64,000 nt of DNA. It comes from Climacteris rufus. Its lineage: Eukaryota; Chordata; Aves; Passeriformes; Climacteridae. Below the pieces are notes generated by a model. It was not told the origin of the DNA. It worked only from the letters and a program-made list of their open reading frames with translations, and made no database searches. The position numbers and the translations under genes were made by a program. Below are positions 12,201-25,807 of the stretch, one piece after another (within the stretch, counting starts at the first letter, position 1; every line of letters begins with the position of its first letter). The stretch is from the NCBI GenBank assembly GCA_013398175.1, contig VZRZ01001924.1:124001-188000 (forward strand). Reading direction: 5' to 3'.

Positions 12201-15200
12201 GCATTTAAATATAAATGCATTTGCCACATGTACAGATTTTCAGAGTTACTGCAGTTTCATATTTCAGAGTTATTGAGGTTACATATTTTACTCGTGAACA
12301 GAAATACCGAAAGGGTTGTGTGCAGACAGGGTCTTTTTGTGGCCCTAAGGATGCAACCAAAACTTTTTTTACCCCCTTTTGAGAGGTCTTTTTTCCTTTG
12401 GTTATCTTTTTGCACATTTGACCTCTAACCTAAAGCTTGCTGCAGAAAGACCCCATCACACCCTTCCTGAGTTATGAAACAAACATGGTAAAAATTTCCT
12501 TCTTTAGAGTCTGTTATACTTCATTCATTTTATCGTTTTCACTCTGCAAAGACATGTTAAGCTTTTTCCAAGCCCCCAAGGCAGCACAACAGTATTACAA
12601 TAACATTTACTGAAAGGTCTCAGAAAGAACTCCTACACTGCAATTCCTGGTTGGCTGGCACATCCATGTGTCAGGTCTTTTAAATCATGTGTCTCGGCAG
12701 GTTTTACAGGCATATTCATTCATAACATGTGAGCTTGTTGGGTTTGGGGGTTTACTTTCTTTTATCACAGGTTGACATGTTGTTGAAATTAATCATGGGT
12801 TGCTTTCCCTAATGGCTGCTGTGGGAAAGTTGGGTATGTTGGAAATACTGTTACAGTTTGAGATAAAAGATTAAGGTCAGTAGCAGCTGCTTTGTCTTAT
12901 AATGCTGTGTAGAGTTAAATAGTAAGGCAGTTAGTTATATTACAAGGTTATCCTGGCAAATTATCATACTATTTTTTATATTGTGATACACCATGTGGAT
13001 GAGCCTTAATTATGATTTTATTTGTCCTTCAAATGCAGGTGGTATTTCCATACAAGGATTGCTCCTTTTTTACAACAAGCAACTATCTATGACTCAAAGT
13101 TTCTTAAAGTGCCCATTTTCATCCTTATCCCCTTTATAGAACCTTATACCAGTAAATCAAACCCAGGCTGTTCACCCAAAATGCATTCAGACCAAGCACA
13201 TTTACACTTCATGACAGATCATTGGACTATTGTGTAAACTAATCTAATAGTTTCTAATGTATCAAACCTGAATTCTGTCCTTCAGATGCAGAAACACAAA
13301 ACAATAGAGCTTCAAGAAGAAATCATCTGGTGGTGTTTGTGTTCATTTATTTTGGTCCAGATGATTTGCTCAGTTACTGCTGAAAGCTATCCAGTGTAGA
13401 AAGAGTCTAAGAGGAGTGTTTAGGAAAAAAACTAAAATTGTTGTGTCTTTAGAATGTTGCTGTCATCAATAGCTTCCCCAAGCTACCATTGATTTAAATG
13501 GAAAATAGACCATGCTCCAGTTGAATTAGGGATTCATTTGTTGCCGGGAAGCTTGGCCAGGGAATATTATAACTGATGAATATTCAAAAACTGGCAGGGA
13601 CCAATACAAAGAGAGGAAAGTAAGAGTTGTTACACAGACAAGGAGATGCAAAATGAGCTGCTAACTTAGAAGTTGAAGTTCATGCAAATAGGGCTTTGTT
13701 CACATCAGAATTAATCTGCGGAACAGGGTGCTCTATACACACCTTGCTGTTATTTGCAACATTGAGAAAGAACAATCTTTCATAGATCTCAAGTAATTTG
13801 TAAAGAAGCAGTTGTGCCCTGACAGAAAAACTGAAAAGTATCAATCACACTGTCATTCTCGTAACAGTCAAGGACCAGATTCACCTGACAATGTGTAAGA
13901 AGTCACTTAAGCTATATAAAGTTATATACTTAAAATATTTTTCTCATTGAACATTGAACATTCATTTTTTTATGGTTGGATTTTTTTCTGATTTTGGTTT
14001 TGGTTTGTTTGTTTGTTTGCTTGGGGGGCATTTTTTTTTTTAATTGGATTTTTTCCATTTATTTAGCAGGACAAAAGCCATACTTTAACATTGCATCTTA
14101 TCGGTTGGGAAATCTCTCATCCTGTTTAGAAGTGCAGATTACAGAAATCCCCCTGCAGAAGGTGTGATTAGTATAATACAGTGGCACTGGGAATATTGTT
14201 TACTGCTGCATTGCACAACTTCATTTTCTTTTAAAACAGGAAGAAACATCATGGTATTAATGCAATGTACTTAAACTCCTGAATGATACTTCTATACATT
14301 GGGAAATAAGAATACCAGAAAGCTCCTTAATGCTTGAAATGCTCCATATTCCAGTTCAAATTAAAACAGTTGAGACAATAATAAAAAAAATCCTTTAAAA
14401 AACATTCATACTGCAAGCGATGACAGATTTATACCTGGGCTTCTATATGTGTGTCCTAATTTGAGACTCAAATGTTTGAGCAATATGAGCAAAACACACA
14501 AGATGGGCAACATAAAAAGATGTTCCCTGAGACAGATTTTATATGATCCACAGTAAAACATAAGCATCATAATAACAATAATAGGCAGAGTCTAGCAAGC
14601 TAACCAAAGAATTTATGCTTGCAAATGTGTCCCACATGTCTAATTTGAAATCGAGAACACGATTTTCCTGCTTTACCTTTTAACAGGATGATCTTGGTCT
14701 TTAATGCAAGGAATGCAAATGTGGTCTAAGTGTGTGCTAGGTATCTCCCCATAGTGGCAGAACACTCCATTTTGTCTCTGTCTTGTCCTGTTTATCCATT
14801 CTGACTGTTTTTAGATTATAAATCTAAAAAACTGATTCTCTACTCTACTCATATTCCATATCAGGTTTATATGTAATGGAGGATTTGAGAAGGATTTGAA
14901 GTGGCTATAATTGCTTTGATAAAGCAGAGTTTCAACAGAAGAAGTGGCTTGTCAGAACTGAAACTTGATACCTTCGCCACTGGTAACACAGTGGAGAGAG
15001 ATATTCACCAGAGGAAAAATATAAAACTGGTTATGACTATGGCTATGACTGCTATCATTCATAGCCAATGAAATTACTCAAATCTATAAAACAACTTATT
15101 TTATAACATAACACAAATGAGAATGATAGTGAAAAATGTGGGAGTGATTTTTTTCAAATAGAAAAGGTACTAACATTGAGTTTCCCAAACCATAGATGAG

Positions 15201-15884
15201 TGCTACAAACATAGATGCAGTAAAAAAATCCACACTCCTCTTCTCTATTCTTGTCCAAAAGTTTTAAAAAATGCTATTTATAAAATCCCCTAATATTGGT
15301 TAATTTTTAAAAGCCACCCCCATCTGGAGAAGGTTCATTGCTAAAAACTCAGAAGAGAAGTTGTGAAAATAAATAGGGTTCAAAAATATCTCCTATTCTT
15401 GATTCTTGCTGTTGGCTTAGTTTAGGTGGCTCCTCACCATGTTGCCAGTTCTGAATCCAGTTCTGCACCACATTGCCCTCATACTTTACTTAGAGATAAT
15501 ATTTGTGCAGGATTTTTTCTTCTGTCAGAGACTTGGCAGATAATGTAGAGCCTCATTGAGATCCTTGTTGTCCTTTGGTAAATATGACTGTAGAAGCCTT
15601 GATAACCTTTGACAGTAATGTCTGATACATATAGAAATATTTCATAAAGAACTGGATGGAATGCTGTTCAATGTTGTTTCTCCATCAGGGCTTTGTAGCT
15701 GGCAGAAAGTCATAATTCGTGAGAATGGAATGCAGCTGCAGCAAATATTAACTGTTATGAAAAACACCATTCCAATTATATAAACTCTTTGTTGTTTTTC
15801 TTGCCAGATTTCCCAGCCAGAACCGCTGGCCCTATTAATCGCCAGTTGAAAATAGTTATCTCATCACTAGTACTTAAAATGGAT
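6274..15884. other. Intergenic, no gene seen
   Basis: About 9.6 kb of AT-rich sequence. It holds A-runs at about 8803-8818 and 10134-10150, a 9-bp-arm inverted repeat at 8230-8253, a 33-bp tandem duplication at 10498-10563, and a degenerate two-copy ~25-bp repeat at about 12238-12287. A (TTTG)n run lies near 14000-14020. No spliced coding pattern or interspersed repeat was recognised. Confidence 0.55.
10498..10563. repeat. Perfect 33-bp tandem duplication
   Basis: The 33-bp unit beginning CAGATTAACACAAGGAGAGG occurs twice head to tail (10498-10530 and 10531-10563) with no mismatch, so it is a recent duplication or a slippage/assembly event. Confidence 0.98.
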
Positions 15885-15960
15885 TTCTGGGTATGACTGT
15901 GTAGGTTGACTAGGAACCTGTAAGGTCCCTTCCAACACACAGCATTCTATGATTCTATGG
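15885..15960 (+). repeat. CR1 LINE 3' end fragment
   Basis: GTAAGGTCCCTTCCAACACA and the tail GCATTCTATGATTCTATGG are diagnostic of the CR1 3' terminus. Only the last ~75 bp remains. Confidence 0.9.
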
Positions 15961-17086
15961 TTTATACCTAACTAATGTAACATGACCTGTCCAAAGTTTG
16001 GTGTTTGCTGGAGGATATTTTTAGCAAGAACAAGGGATTTTTTTACCCTGTAAGCCTACAGCGGTGTTCTAAGACAGAAGATTCTCTAATATGGGTGGTC
16101 CATTTTATAGGATTTCCTGCATCTAGAAGAATCTACCTTTGCTCTTTCCATTTGGGAAGTTACAAAGCCAACATACAGGTGGCCAGGAAAGACTGGACTA
16201 ACCTTTTCTAATTATGAACTAGCTGGGTCATTGGAAATGCCTGCTGGCATGCATTACATTATGCAAGGCAACTGTTGGATGGCAATACAACACCGGCCAC
16301 AGTCAATGTTTAAACACATGGATTTGCACAAATCCCTAAGTATATGACAAAAACATACACTCTCTATGAGAACTGTGTACTATTGGATCATGAATCATTC
16401 AGGTATCTCTGGTCTAATACTGATCATTTGGAGTTCCTGCATATTCTCAACAGGAACTACAGAGTAGCATTTTATTTCTTCCAACAGCCACCATGTGTTT
16501 TCAATAAGAAGTCTGCAGGTGCAGTTATCTTTTGCAGTACATAAATTCTAAGGAGACTGAATTCTTTTGCTCCCTTAACAAACACCTCTGAGACTTGCCA
16601 TGCAGTTGAGACCTTGCCATTGAGGTGTCACCTCTGACCTTCAGTGCAACATGCCGCAGAAGAAAGCAAACTCCCTCGTCTGCAAGAACACCTGCCTTAA
16701 ACATCTGCAAGCAGCCAAGTCAGCTATTTAATGAACTGGCCTCCTCACAGCCCTGTGATTGCAATAGCTCTGAAAGAATTCTTTAGGAAGCCAAAACTAA
16801 AAGTTCTCAGGATAGTATGGTTTATAACACCAAAATGTTGACCTTTTACAGGCTTAGCATGATCAAGCCTCACATTCAGTTTGATGTAGCCTGTTAAAAA
16901 AACCGGTCCACTCACCTGCTGCATGCTAATGCTTTATGTGCTTAGTGAGTTAATTTTCCTTTTTAGTTTTGGACTTGCACCCATTTGGAATACATAGTGG
17001 AGGAAAAGCCCACTGTAAGATCTTGGAAATAAACCCCTCTGTTTTCTTATATTTCCATTTGTGACAGTAATACTTCTACCTGTTTA
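15961..17086. other. Intergenic, nothing recognised
   Basis: No gene and no known repeat seen. A GGAAATAAACCCCTCTG motif near 17026 could be an LTR polyadenylation region but has no other support. Confidence 0.5.
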
Positions 17087-17560
17087 TGCAGTGATTTGAG
17101 ATCCCAGGATAAAACTGTTTTCTCTTAGAGTTTGTACAATCCAGGCCACTGTAAAGATGTAATATATAAAATCTAGACAAAGTTCCACAGACCTGTCTTG
17201 TCTACCAAGCTTGCTAGGAACTCTATTGTGAATAACATATTCAGGGATTTTTTTGGCAGGGGAAAAGTGTTGGTTTGTTGGAGAGGGGAATGGTTCCTGA
17301 ATGGTAAACACTATGCAATGCCACACATTTTGACATTTCAGAAGCATAATCTGCTTGGGAAAGTGTTCTGCTGTGGGAGCACACAAAGCTCCTCTGACGT
17401 GTTTGNTGCAGTGATTTGAGATCCCAGGATAAAACTGTTTTCTCTTAGAGCTTGTACAATCCAGGCCACTGTAAAGATGTAATATATAAAATCTAGACAA
17501 AGTTCCACAGACCTGTCTTGTCTACCAAGCTTTGTTCACAAAGCTCCTCTGACGTGTTTG
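17087..17560. repeat. Duplicated segment around an assembly gap (N at 17406)
   Basis: Positions 17087-17212 and 17407-17532 are the same 126 bp with one difference (T at 17131, C at 17451). A second short block (CACAAAGCTCCTCTGACGTG plus TTTG) occurs at 17382-17405, immediately before the N, and again at 17537-17560. The layout is A - 169 bp unique - B - N - A' - B'. This is the pattern of two overlapping contigs or two haplotypes joined side by side, one lacking the 169 bp. Confidence 0.9.
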
Positions 17561-19169
17561 TGGGACACCCCTCCCTATCTGCCAGGGACCATGTATGTGT
17601 ACAGTGGAGTAAATGACACTTGTTTCACAGCTCTTTAACACTTGTCTATGCTTTGTGACAATCTAGTCAGAGATGAGCTTAGTAAGTCTTGCAATCATGC
17701 CATTTTCCGAGCAGTGTATCTCCTTCTGAAGTTAATAGATCTCACTTGCTAAGGACCTGAAGTCACACTGAAATCAAGGAACAATACTGGCAAGGAAAAA
17801 AGACTACCCAGAAAAAGATCCAACATGCCTTTGCTATAAACACAGTATAAGTCTTTGTCCACTGCAAAACTTATGAAACAATTTTCTGCTGAGCCTTTGC
17901 CAAATATAAATCTTACTGTTATCTAGACCATTCTAATTGAGTCATTAGCTCTTCCCACTTATCTGATCATTGCTAGGCTTATCTTTTCTATTTAGGTACA
18001 ACTTTTTCTTTGCTTCTTTCTACTGCAAAAAGTGCATGACATAGTTCATCTTTTTTACCTTCTAAGACTGATAAACCTCTAAAGTCCCTAGGATTTTAAA
18101 TGTGCCTATCTTGCCCTTTGTTAGCCTTAGTGTTTGGAAGTTCGATTCCCAGATGTACTTATGTACTGAAAATTGCAATGTTGCAGAGCATAAACTGAAT
18201 GCCCAGACCTATTTCCTCAGATAAATTATTTTATTAAATCTCTTCAGAACTGGGATTTATCCAGACATCCTCTATAGTAACACCTGTAATGCTGATAACC
18301 TGACCATTCCAGACAAGCCAATAAAGTTCCCTCTCTGTTAACTCTTGAAACTCATTCCAAGAAATATAAGGCACAGAGGTGGCATAGCACAGGTAGGAGA
18401 CTCAAAAAAAAGTTCATTTTAACCTGGTATAATGTCATGGTATGACAAGAGATCATTATGTGTGCTTGCAGGTGTTCAAGATACCGTGCTTAATACAATT
18501 TGAAAATTATATATGTTTGCATATGGAACAACTCTTTAATATCATAGAAACAATAAAATCCATTTAAAAAATTTTTTTACTTACATAATATTTTTCAAAA
18601 GTTGCTTTCCAGCTCAATTTTTAATGTACCAAATAATCAGAGTTTCTTTTAAGTGTCCCTAATTTTTCCTTCCTATGGTTCTGTTGTAGGAATGATTTTA
18701 ACCTAAGTAGGAACTCCTTTACTCTGATGGAAAAGTTGTGAGCATCTAGGGACAGAAATGTCTGAGACAGGACAGATTTACAGGTTCCCAGTTAATTCCA
18801 TTTCAGGACAGTTCTCTGCTAATGCCTCTCTTTCCCACCTCTGACTTGGGTCCAGTGAAAATTTTACCTGATGAAAATCCCTAAGAAAAATAACAGAAAG
18901 ACCATCTTTCTCAAGTGAAGCTCTAGACTCAGAGTCATCTACAAGAATAAATAATTAATATGGTCTGCAGGATGCATATTCACTACACATTACCCAAATA
19001 AACCTTGAGTACCTCAAAAAAGTACCACTGGCCGTGTCCGTAGCCATGTCAGATCCCAAAAATAGTTTTTTTCTTCTTTTCAAGAATCATTGAAAATGAA
19101 GAATCATGGAAGATTCTGGAAGAATTATGGAAGAACCATTGGTTTTCTAGAATAAAAAAATCCTAATCC
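17561..19169. other. Intergenic, nothing recognised
   Basis: AT-rich. GTTCGATTCCC near 18140 resembles a tRNA B box but has no tRNA around it. Confidence 0.5.
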
Positions 19170-20138
19170 TGTCATTAGGGCTGTACATCAGGGGTCACTG
19201 CTGGCACCTGTTGAGCATCTTCACTGTTGAGCATCTTCATTAATGATTTGAATGATGGGACTGTGTGCCCTCAGCAAATTTGCAGGTGATTCAAAACTGG
19301 GAGAAGTTCTTCATATGCCAGATGGCTGTGCCATCATTCAGAGGAACCTCAAAAGGATGGAGAAAGGAACAGAGAGGAATGCACAAAGGGAAAAGCACCT
19401 GAAGAGGCCATCTGAGGAGGAATAAGCTCTGTACTTGTACAGGCTGATTGCTGTACAAGTACAGCCACTGTACAAGTGGCTGGAAAGAATCTTGACAGAG
19501 TACAGGTTGACAACATGTTGACCACGAGCTTGTAGTGTGCTCTTGTGGCAATGAAGGCCAGTAGCAGCCTAGACTACACTAGGCAAAACATTGCCAGGAG
19601 GTTCAAGAAAGGGATCTTTCCTCTTTGCTCAGCCCTGGTGAGACATACCTGAAGTACTGGGATCAGTCCCGGGCTTCCCTTAAAAAAAGAGATGTGGACA
19701 TAGTGTCAAGAGTGCAGCAAAGGACCACAAAGGGGATTAAATTAATGGAACATCTTATATGAGCAGAGGCTGAGAGAGCTGGAACTATTCGGCCTGGAAA
19801 AGAGAAGGTTCAGGGAGGATCTTATCCATGAGTGCAAATATACAATGCGGAAAATAAAGAGTGAGACAGACATTTCTCAGAAGTATCCACAGAGAGGACA
19901 AAGTCAAGAACATGAATCTATGAACATCAGGAACTTTTTGTACTGTGAGTGTGACTCAGATCTGTAACAAGCTGCCCAGGGAGTTTGTGCAGTCTTTGTC
20001 TTTGGAGATACTCGAAACCAGACTGAACACAGCCCAGAGCAACCTGCTGGAATTGACTCTGCTTGAGCAGTAAAGTTAGACTAGACAATCCCAAGAGACT
20101 AGACAATCCAAACTCATCTGTTCAGTGTAATTCTGAGT
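19170..20138 (+). repeat. CR1 LINE, about 970 bp of the 3' half of ORF2 and the 3' UTR
   Basis: The longest CR1 copy in the window. Landmarks in order: GGGACTGTGTGCCCTCAGCA, TTTGCAGGTGATTCAAAACT, AGGCTGAGAGAGCTGGAACT, GGCCTGGAAAAGAGAAGG, GGAGATACTCGAAACCAGAC and CTGCTTGAGCAG. These encode the end of the reverse-transcriptase ORF in a CR1 with many frame breaks. The terminal octamers are worn (TTCAGTGTAATTCTGAGTAA). It carries a private 16-bp tandem duplication (TGTTGAGCATCTTCAC/T, about 19208-19240) and an inverted repeat at 19430-19463. Confidence 0.95.
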
Positions 20139-23100
20139 AATCCAGCCTTTTAATGTTAAAATTAAATGTAATTTCTGGGATCCATCTTCAGATTGCATGG
20201 GACAGATGGCCAAGATGGCTGATTTCAGTATTCTCTGATTCCAGTACTGAAAGCATTGACTTGGATGTGTTAATAGCAATGTAATTTCTCTCTCTGTGCA
20301 ATAAATTATCTGATTACATGAAGCATAGAATCTCAGATGGAGACAACCTCTCTGTCAGGTTGCTACTTATCCACTACGATTCAGGTTGTCCTGTAGGAAA
20401 ATCAGAATCTGTTCATAGGTTTGTCAAGGCTCAAATAAAACCAAGAAAAAGTTTTTAAAGACACTTTAATCCAATAATTTTAAAAATTGGACAGAAGTAG
20501 GCTAGTTTCTAGGGCTCATATGACCAGAGACATAAGAACTTTTTGAGCAAGCATTGACATGATAAGGTAGCAAACTCTTCTTCCTCTCCAAGCAGCCAGA
20601 AGACTAATTGTCTCCTTGAACATTAACCTAAGTGGCATAATTATGTTGGATGTCCAAGGTGGTTCTGGATGTACATGCAAGTTTCGTATCAGCTACTCTA
20701 TCCCCAGTTATTAACAAAGTAACCCTTCCACCCCTGCTTCTCCAATAAATGAAGTGATGTTTCTTTTTGACGTTATTTTAAAAAAAAACATACCTGTTTA
20801 TGAAATTTCAACATATGTTTAGATTCTTTTTGTACTCCTTTGGAAAATTTACAGGTTAAAAAAGACATTTACTGATGGCAAAGGCTGTGTTTCATTAACA
20901 ATTATTGTCATAATAAAAGGAAACAAAACCTTTTCAAAGGCTTAATTTCAACCAATTTACCTTTCTCAGCTTGCAAGTTCTTAAGTTCTTTTAAAATTAT
21001 TCCACATAAAGCAGAAAGAAATAGTCATTGCAAACTAAAATGATAGGATTTCACTGTAAAAAAATACAGAAATGAAAGACTACATTGTGAAAAGTGTATG
21101 AAGTAATTAGCACAATGAGCCGTTCTGAAAGCTGCTGGCACTGTTTAGAGATTAAGTCAGTCTCTGGCAATGCTGATCATTATTATTTCAGTGCTGCACT
21201 TTTAAAGGAGGATTTTAATGAAAGGCTATGGGATTAGAAGTTGGGGAAGAAAAAGTTTATATTATGAAGCAGTGTATAATGAAAGTCCACATTGTTTGCA
21301 AGGACAACAAAAGCAACACAGCTCTGGTAATGCAAATTGCTAGATATGCTTTATGCTGAGCTTTTACCTGACAGTACAGCTTTGAAGAACAGCGAGTTCA
21401 CCTGTGAACTGCAAAAAAAAAAAAAAATATTTTCCTTTGCAAAAGGACAGAACAAAACAAGTTCAAAATGTAGCTCTGAGAAACTTAGCAATCTTCTCTT
21501 GAAAGGGAGTTTGAAAAGCATGTGTTGATTCCTGGAAACATATCTCAATCCATTTCCTGATTCTCCAGTATTTTGTTTTCTCTTTGGAATTTGAATGAAC
21601 TGTTGATTTTCTTCTCACCAAAACTGGAATTTTTTTCTTTTCACTTCTTAGCTTAGCTATATATGAAACATTTGACAATCAGTGAGCTTCTTAAAGATTA
21701 AGGTCTGAGTTACCAGGTAAAGATTTTGTCAGGGCAATAATCATTAATATTTGTGAAGCAGCTCATGAGAACAATGTAACAAATCACACTCAGAATCAGC
21801 AACTTTTTCTTTCTGTTTTCTGAGTTCTCTTAGGTTAACATTTTATGCAGCTAAACACAAATATATATTGAAAAAATAGGTATTAAAATTGAATTAAATT
21901 TGCATAAACTACTTTCTGAATTCAATTGGGATACACAAATTCACAGGAGATACACTGCTGTAAATTCTCTATATATCTAGAAAATACTAGGAAATTCCTA
22001 CCTTAAGAATGGTAAGAAATTCCAGATGATCAGAAACTAAGGAATAAATATTAGAAAAAAATGTATGGCATTGCTTCATTCCATTTGGTCATGTTAAAGC
22101 AAAATTTAGTCTTTGACGTATTCATATTTTCTTCTACAAGAAAGCATACAGCTTCCTATCAACACAGATGAGGAAAAAAACCTAGATTTTAAAGAATCTG
22201 TTTCTATGTGGACACAGTTAAATGCTGCTCAACTCTTGCTGCTCAGAGAAATCTCTCTGGTTTATTCATCAGATTCCAACACAGACCACTACAATCATCT
22301 GAAATCATGATAGATCTCAATCTCACCCAATCAGATATTGCAAATGCAAGGAAAACCAGTTTCCTTTGGGACAAGAAACATTCATTCTGGAGGTATATGG
22401 CAAAGAAATTATTTTCAGAATACACAATGAAAGATGAAAACAAAGGCTATGCTTTTTCTTTATTTCATATGTGGCCCCAGGCAATCTTGTGAACCTCAAT
22501 AACTTTGTAATATTTCTATCACTTTGTTCTTATTTCTTTTATAAACTGGTAGGAAGTAAAGCAATCTGGAGTAATCAGATGCTTTCTGTTAGCTTCTTTA
22601 TGCCATCAGCACAAAAAAAAAAACCAAAACATTCACTGTAGAAGTTTACTTTTTATTAGGATGAAGTCTGAGATTTACGATTTTACAAAAAATTATTCTG
22701 TATTCTCTGCCAGAATGAGGCAACAATTTTATCTCTGAACTTACGGAGAGCAGTTTTTAAAAATGCAAATATATGTAAAGAAACACATCACGTAGATTTA
22801 AGCCATAAACAAAATTATTTTATTCATGGCTTTATATTAAATCCTTATTAATATGGTAATGTCTTATTAGGTACAAATGCAGTGCTTAGAATCAAAGTAT
22901 CGATTAAATAAAAGTAAATTACTCTGTCACAGCCTCAGTCTTTTATAGATACTTTCCAGGTGAGTGGTATGCCTGAATGTTAAACAAAGCAAATTTTGTA
23001 CCATTTGGAACTACTTGGAAACCCTTTAATCATTTTCTTAAAAGAAATGTGTCCCAAATAGTTCAGCACATCATTCTCTGGAAACCATTTAACTAATTTA

Positions 23101-24739
23101 TAGAAACAAGACCACTGTTGAGAGTGTGGCCTGCATCTACCAGACATAATGATGCTGCCTTATGTTTTGTTCATTCTGGAAACAATCAGTAACACACGTG
23201 CCAGGAATAATATTTACTACATGTTCAGAAAGTACCCTAACCCCAGAGACACATGCATCTCATTGACTAGTGGGGAGTATAAATCTCCAACAACCAGAAT
23301 CATATTCTGATATACATAAGATATTTTATTTCAGTGGCTGTTAGTTTCAGATGATTTTTATATCTAATGCATCATGGTTCAAAAATACCACGGAGCTAAA
23401 ATGTGAGAAAAATGAGGACTGTGGTGAACTGAGAAGAGGAAGATACAGAGGAAAATAAAAGACAAATAGAAGACAAATTAATACTTTTCTGTGACAAATT
23501 TTTAGAGTATCTAGGGATATTAAGCAGATATCAGTGAAAAAATCTCCCATTTCTACAAGTTCAACCTAATATGCAGCCCAACTGCATCTGTTAGAAATTA
23601 AAACCAGGATATCTGAGAGGCACAATCTGCTTTCCTGGGACTACTCATAGGATTAAGTGTTGTACAATTTTGGGAAATTCAACAAAATCAATTCCATAAC
23701 ATTTTTTTTCATAAATATTACTGACAGGAAGTTGCTTCTCTAAAATATCTAATAAGTATTTTATAAAACCAGCCACCTTTTCTACCTTCTTCGAAAGCTT
23801 TTTCATCTCACTTAACAGAGGGAACTGGGGAGCATTGCTGTATACAAAAAAAAAGAATACTGGAGGCTGTATTAGTTGTACCTGACCAGAAATATTTTGT
23901 TAGTGTCTTGTCAATAGTTATATTTCCCGTGGACTTCAACATATATTTTGCTCTTTAAGTTATTCTGCCTCCAAAGGATCTCAGCTCTTGTTGGAACTGG
24001 AAGATACTTTTCTTTGTGAGTGATGGACAGCCACAACACACTACATTATTGACAGCAGTCTCTTGCTCTCTTGTCTAGTTCACAAAGTAATTACGGAGAT
24101 ACATCCTCCAATGACAGGATTGGCAGCAGTCTTCCCTTTAGCCCTTTGATGTGAGAAAGTATATCCCTTTAGGAATGTGATGTACTTTAGCATACATTCA
24201 GAATAGCTGCACATGGGCCAATAGGTGGAAAAATATGTAAATCAGCACGTTAAGGTCAGATTTAGTAGGTGAATTAAACAGCAAAATGTACTTTTACACT
24301 GAGGCAGTAGACAGAAACCACACCTGGCCTACTACAAGCAGGGAACAGAAGTTACTGTCTAAGGGGCCCATGGATTGCCTTAGCATGAAATGAATCAGGG
24401 TTCAGATTTGATCTCACCAGATGAAAGGATTAGTGCATCTGAGAAATGTCAGAGAAAACAAGATTACAGTGCATGTGATGCATAAAGAACTGAGGGTTAA
24501 GTATGCACAGGGCCCCTGCCAGGTCAGCTTGATCTGCTTGCTGGATCTGTTCCTTTTCTCTGAAGGCAGAGTAACCTACTGTCAAATCTTCACTGAAAAT
24601 GTACTACTAACTGCTTGCATTATGGTTCATCTTAGAAGTATTATAAATTTCATATTGACAGCTGCAACTTTAAAGTGTGATTAATACTATTAATTAGATG
24701 TAGGTAAGTGAACAGAGAACTGGATGGCTGTGATGAGAT
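20139..24739. other. Intergenic, nothing recognised
   Basis: About 4.6 kb of AT-rich sequence with A-runs near 21412-21427 and 22612-22623. No gene, known interspersed repeat or clear regulatory array was seen. Confidence 0.5.
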
Positions 24740-25270
24740 ATACAGCCCCACATGGACTAGGAGTGATTGATCCATTGGGATGATTCTAACTGGCTGCTAC
24801 TGGGACTGGAGTTGAACACCAGCCTACTTGGGCTCCCCCCACCCTTCCCAGGGCCCACACCCCCATATCAGACCACAGGAAAGCTGGCTCACAACCATGC
24901 AGCTGAGGGTCTATCACAGCACTTGTTCTTCCTGCTACCTGCATCATCCTTACTACTGTGTGGTTTTTGTCCTAAATTCTCTGGAAGAGAGAGGATTGTG
25001 CTGTATCCCACTAGAGTGGTTTTACTATAAAATGAAACAGGGGGATCGGTGACACTGCCTGAGCTGCCATGTGGAGGGGTGCTAGGGTGAGCAGGCAGGG
25101 GGACTTGAAAGGTGTGGTTTAACAAAACACCCTCATTCCTTCTTTTCTACACTGCCTCTGGAGAACAGTGTCAAGAGAAACTTATCTGAACTCTGCGCTT
25201 TCTCCCAGGTCTTGCTAGCTAGACTGATCCTATCTAGGGTAAGAAATAAACCAGCAATTAAGCAACGTGG
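24740..25270. other. GC-richer segment of unknown origin, possibly an old LTR
   Basis: The base composition changes sharply from the AT-rich surroundings, with C-rich runs near 24832-24868. An AATAAA occurs near its right edge (GTAAGAAATAAACCAGC, about 25240-25256). That combination suggests an old retroviral LTR on the plus strand, but I found no matching TG…CA ends or target-site duplication and do not recognise the family. Confidence 0.3.
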
Positions 25271-25415
25271 CTGGCCAAGCATCTGGTACTGAAGCTTCCT
25301 ACCAAGACCTCTTTCCTTCAGATTCATGGAGGCAGCACACATGCCTCAATTACACAAAGCAACTGTGCATATCTTGCCTGAGAACTTATGATTTTCCTAC
25401 CTCCACGTTACCTAT

Positions 25416-25645
25416 CACGGGATCACAGGATCGTTGGGGTTGGAAGGGACATCTGGAGGTCCTCTCATTCAAGCCCCCTGCTCAAGAAGCACCATCCAGA
25501 GCTGTTCACCCAGACTGTGTCCAGACAGCTTTTAATATCTCCAAGGATGGAGATACCACAATCTCCCCGGACAATCTGTGCCAGTGCTTGGTCATCCTCA
25601 CAGCAAAAAAAGTGTTTTCTCATGTTCAGAGGGAAATATAGTTTA
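25416..25645 (-). repeat. CR1 LINE 3' end, about 230 bp
   Basis: GGATCACAGGATCGTTGGGG, TTGGAAGGGACATCTGGAGG, CCCCCTGCTCAAGAAGCACC, TTTTAATATCTCCAAGGATG and TCTCATGTTCAGAGGGAAAT are the reverse complement of the CR1 3' region in the right order. It is 5'-truncated and relatively well preserved. Confidence 0.96.
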
Positions 25646-25788
25646 ATAAGTTTGGGGGATATAGTGGAATGCATATTTCCCTCTAGTTACAGCACAGCAT
25701 AAAATTCTAATAGTATCTCAATTTTGCACCCTTCTAGTAGATGCATCAGTCACTAAGAACTATGTTTGACATTAAAGAGGACTTAGTT

Positions 25789-25807
25789 ATATATATATAT
25801 ATATATT
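25789..25807. repeat. (AT)n microsatellite
   Basis: About nine AT dinucleotides. Confidence 0.95.

Noticed and set aside
18138..18152. GTTCGATTCCC resembling a tRNA or SINE B box
   Set aside because: No A box, cloverleaf or SINE body upstream.
19291..19551. 86-codon minus-strand open frame
   Set aside because: Antisense of the CR1 copy at 19170-20138.
25267..25702. Two overlapping plus-strand open frames
   Set aside because: They run antisense through the CR1 3' end at 25416-25645.
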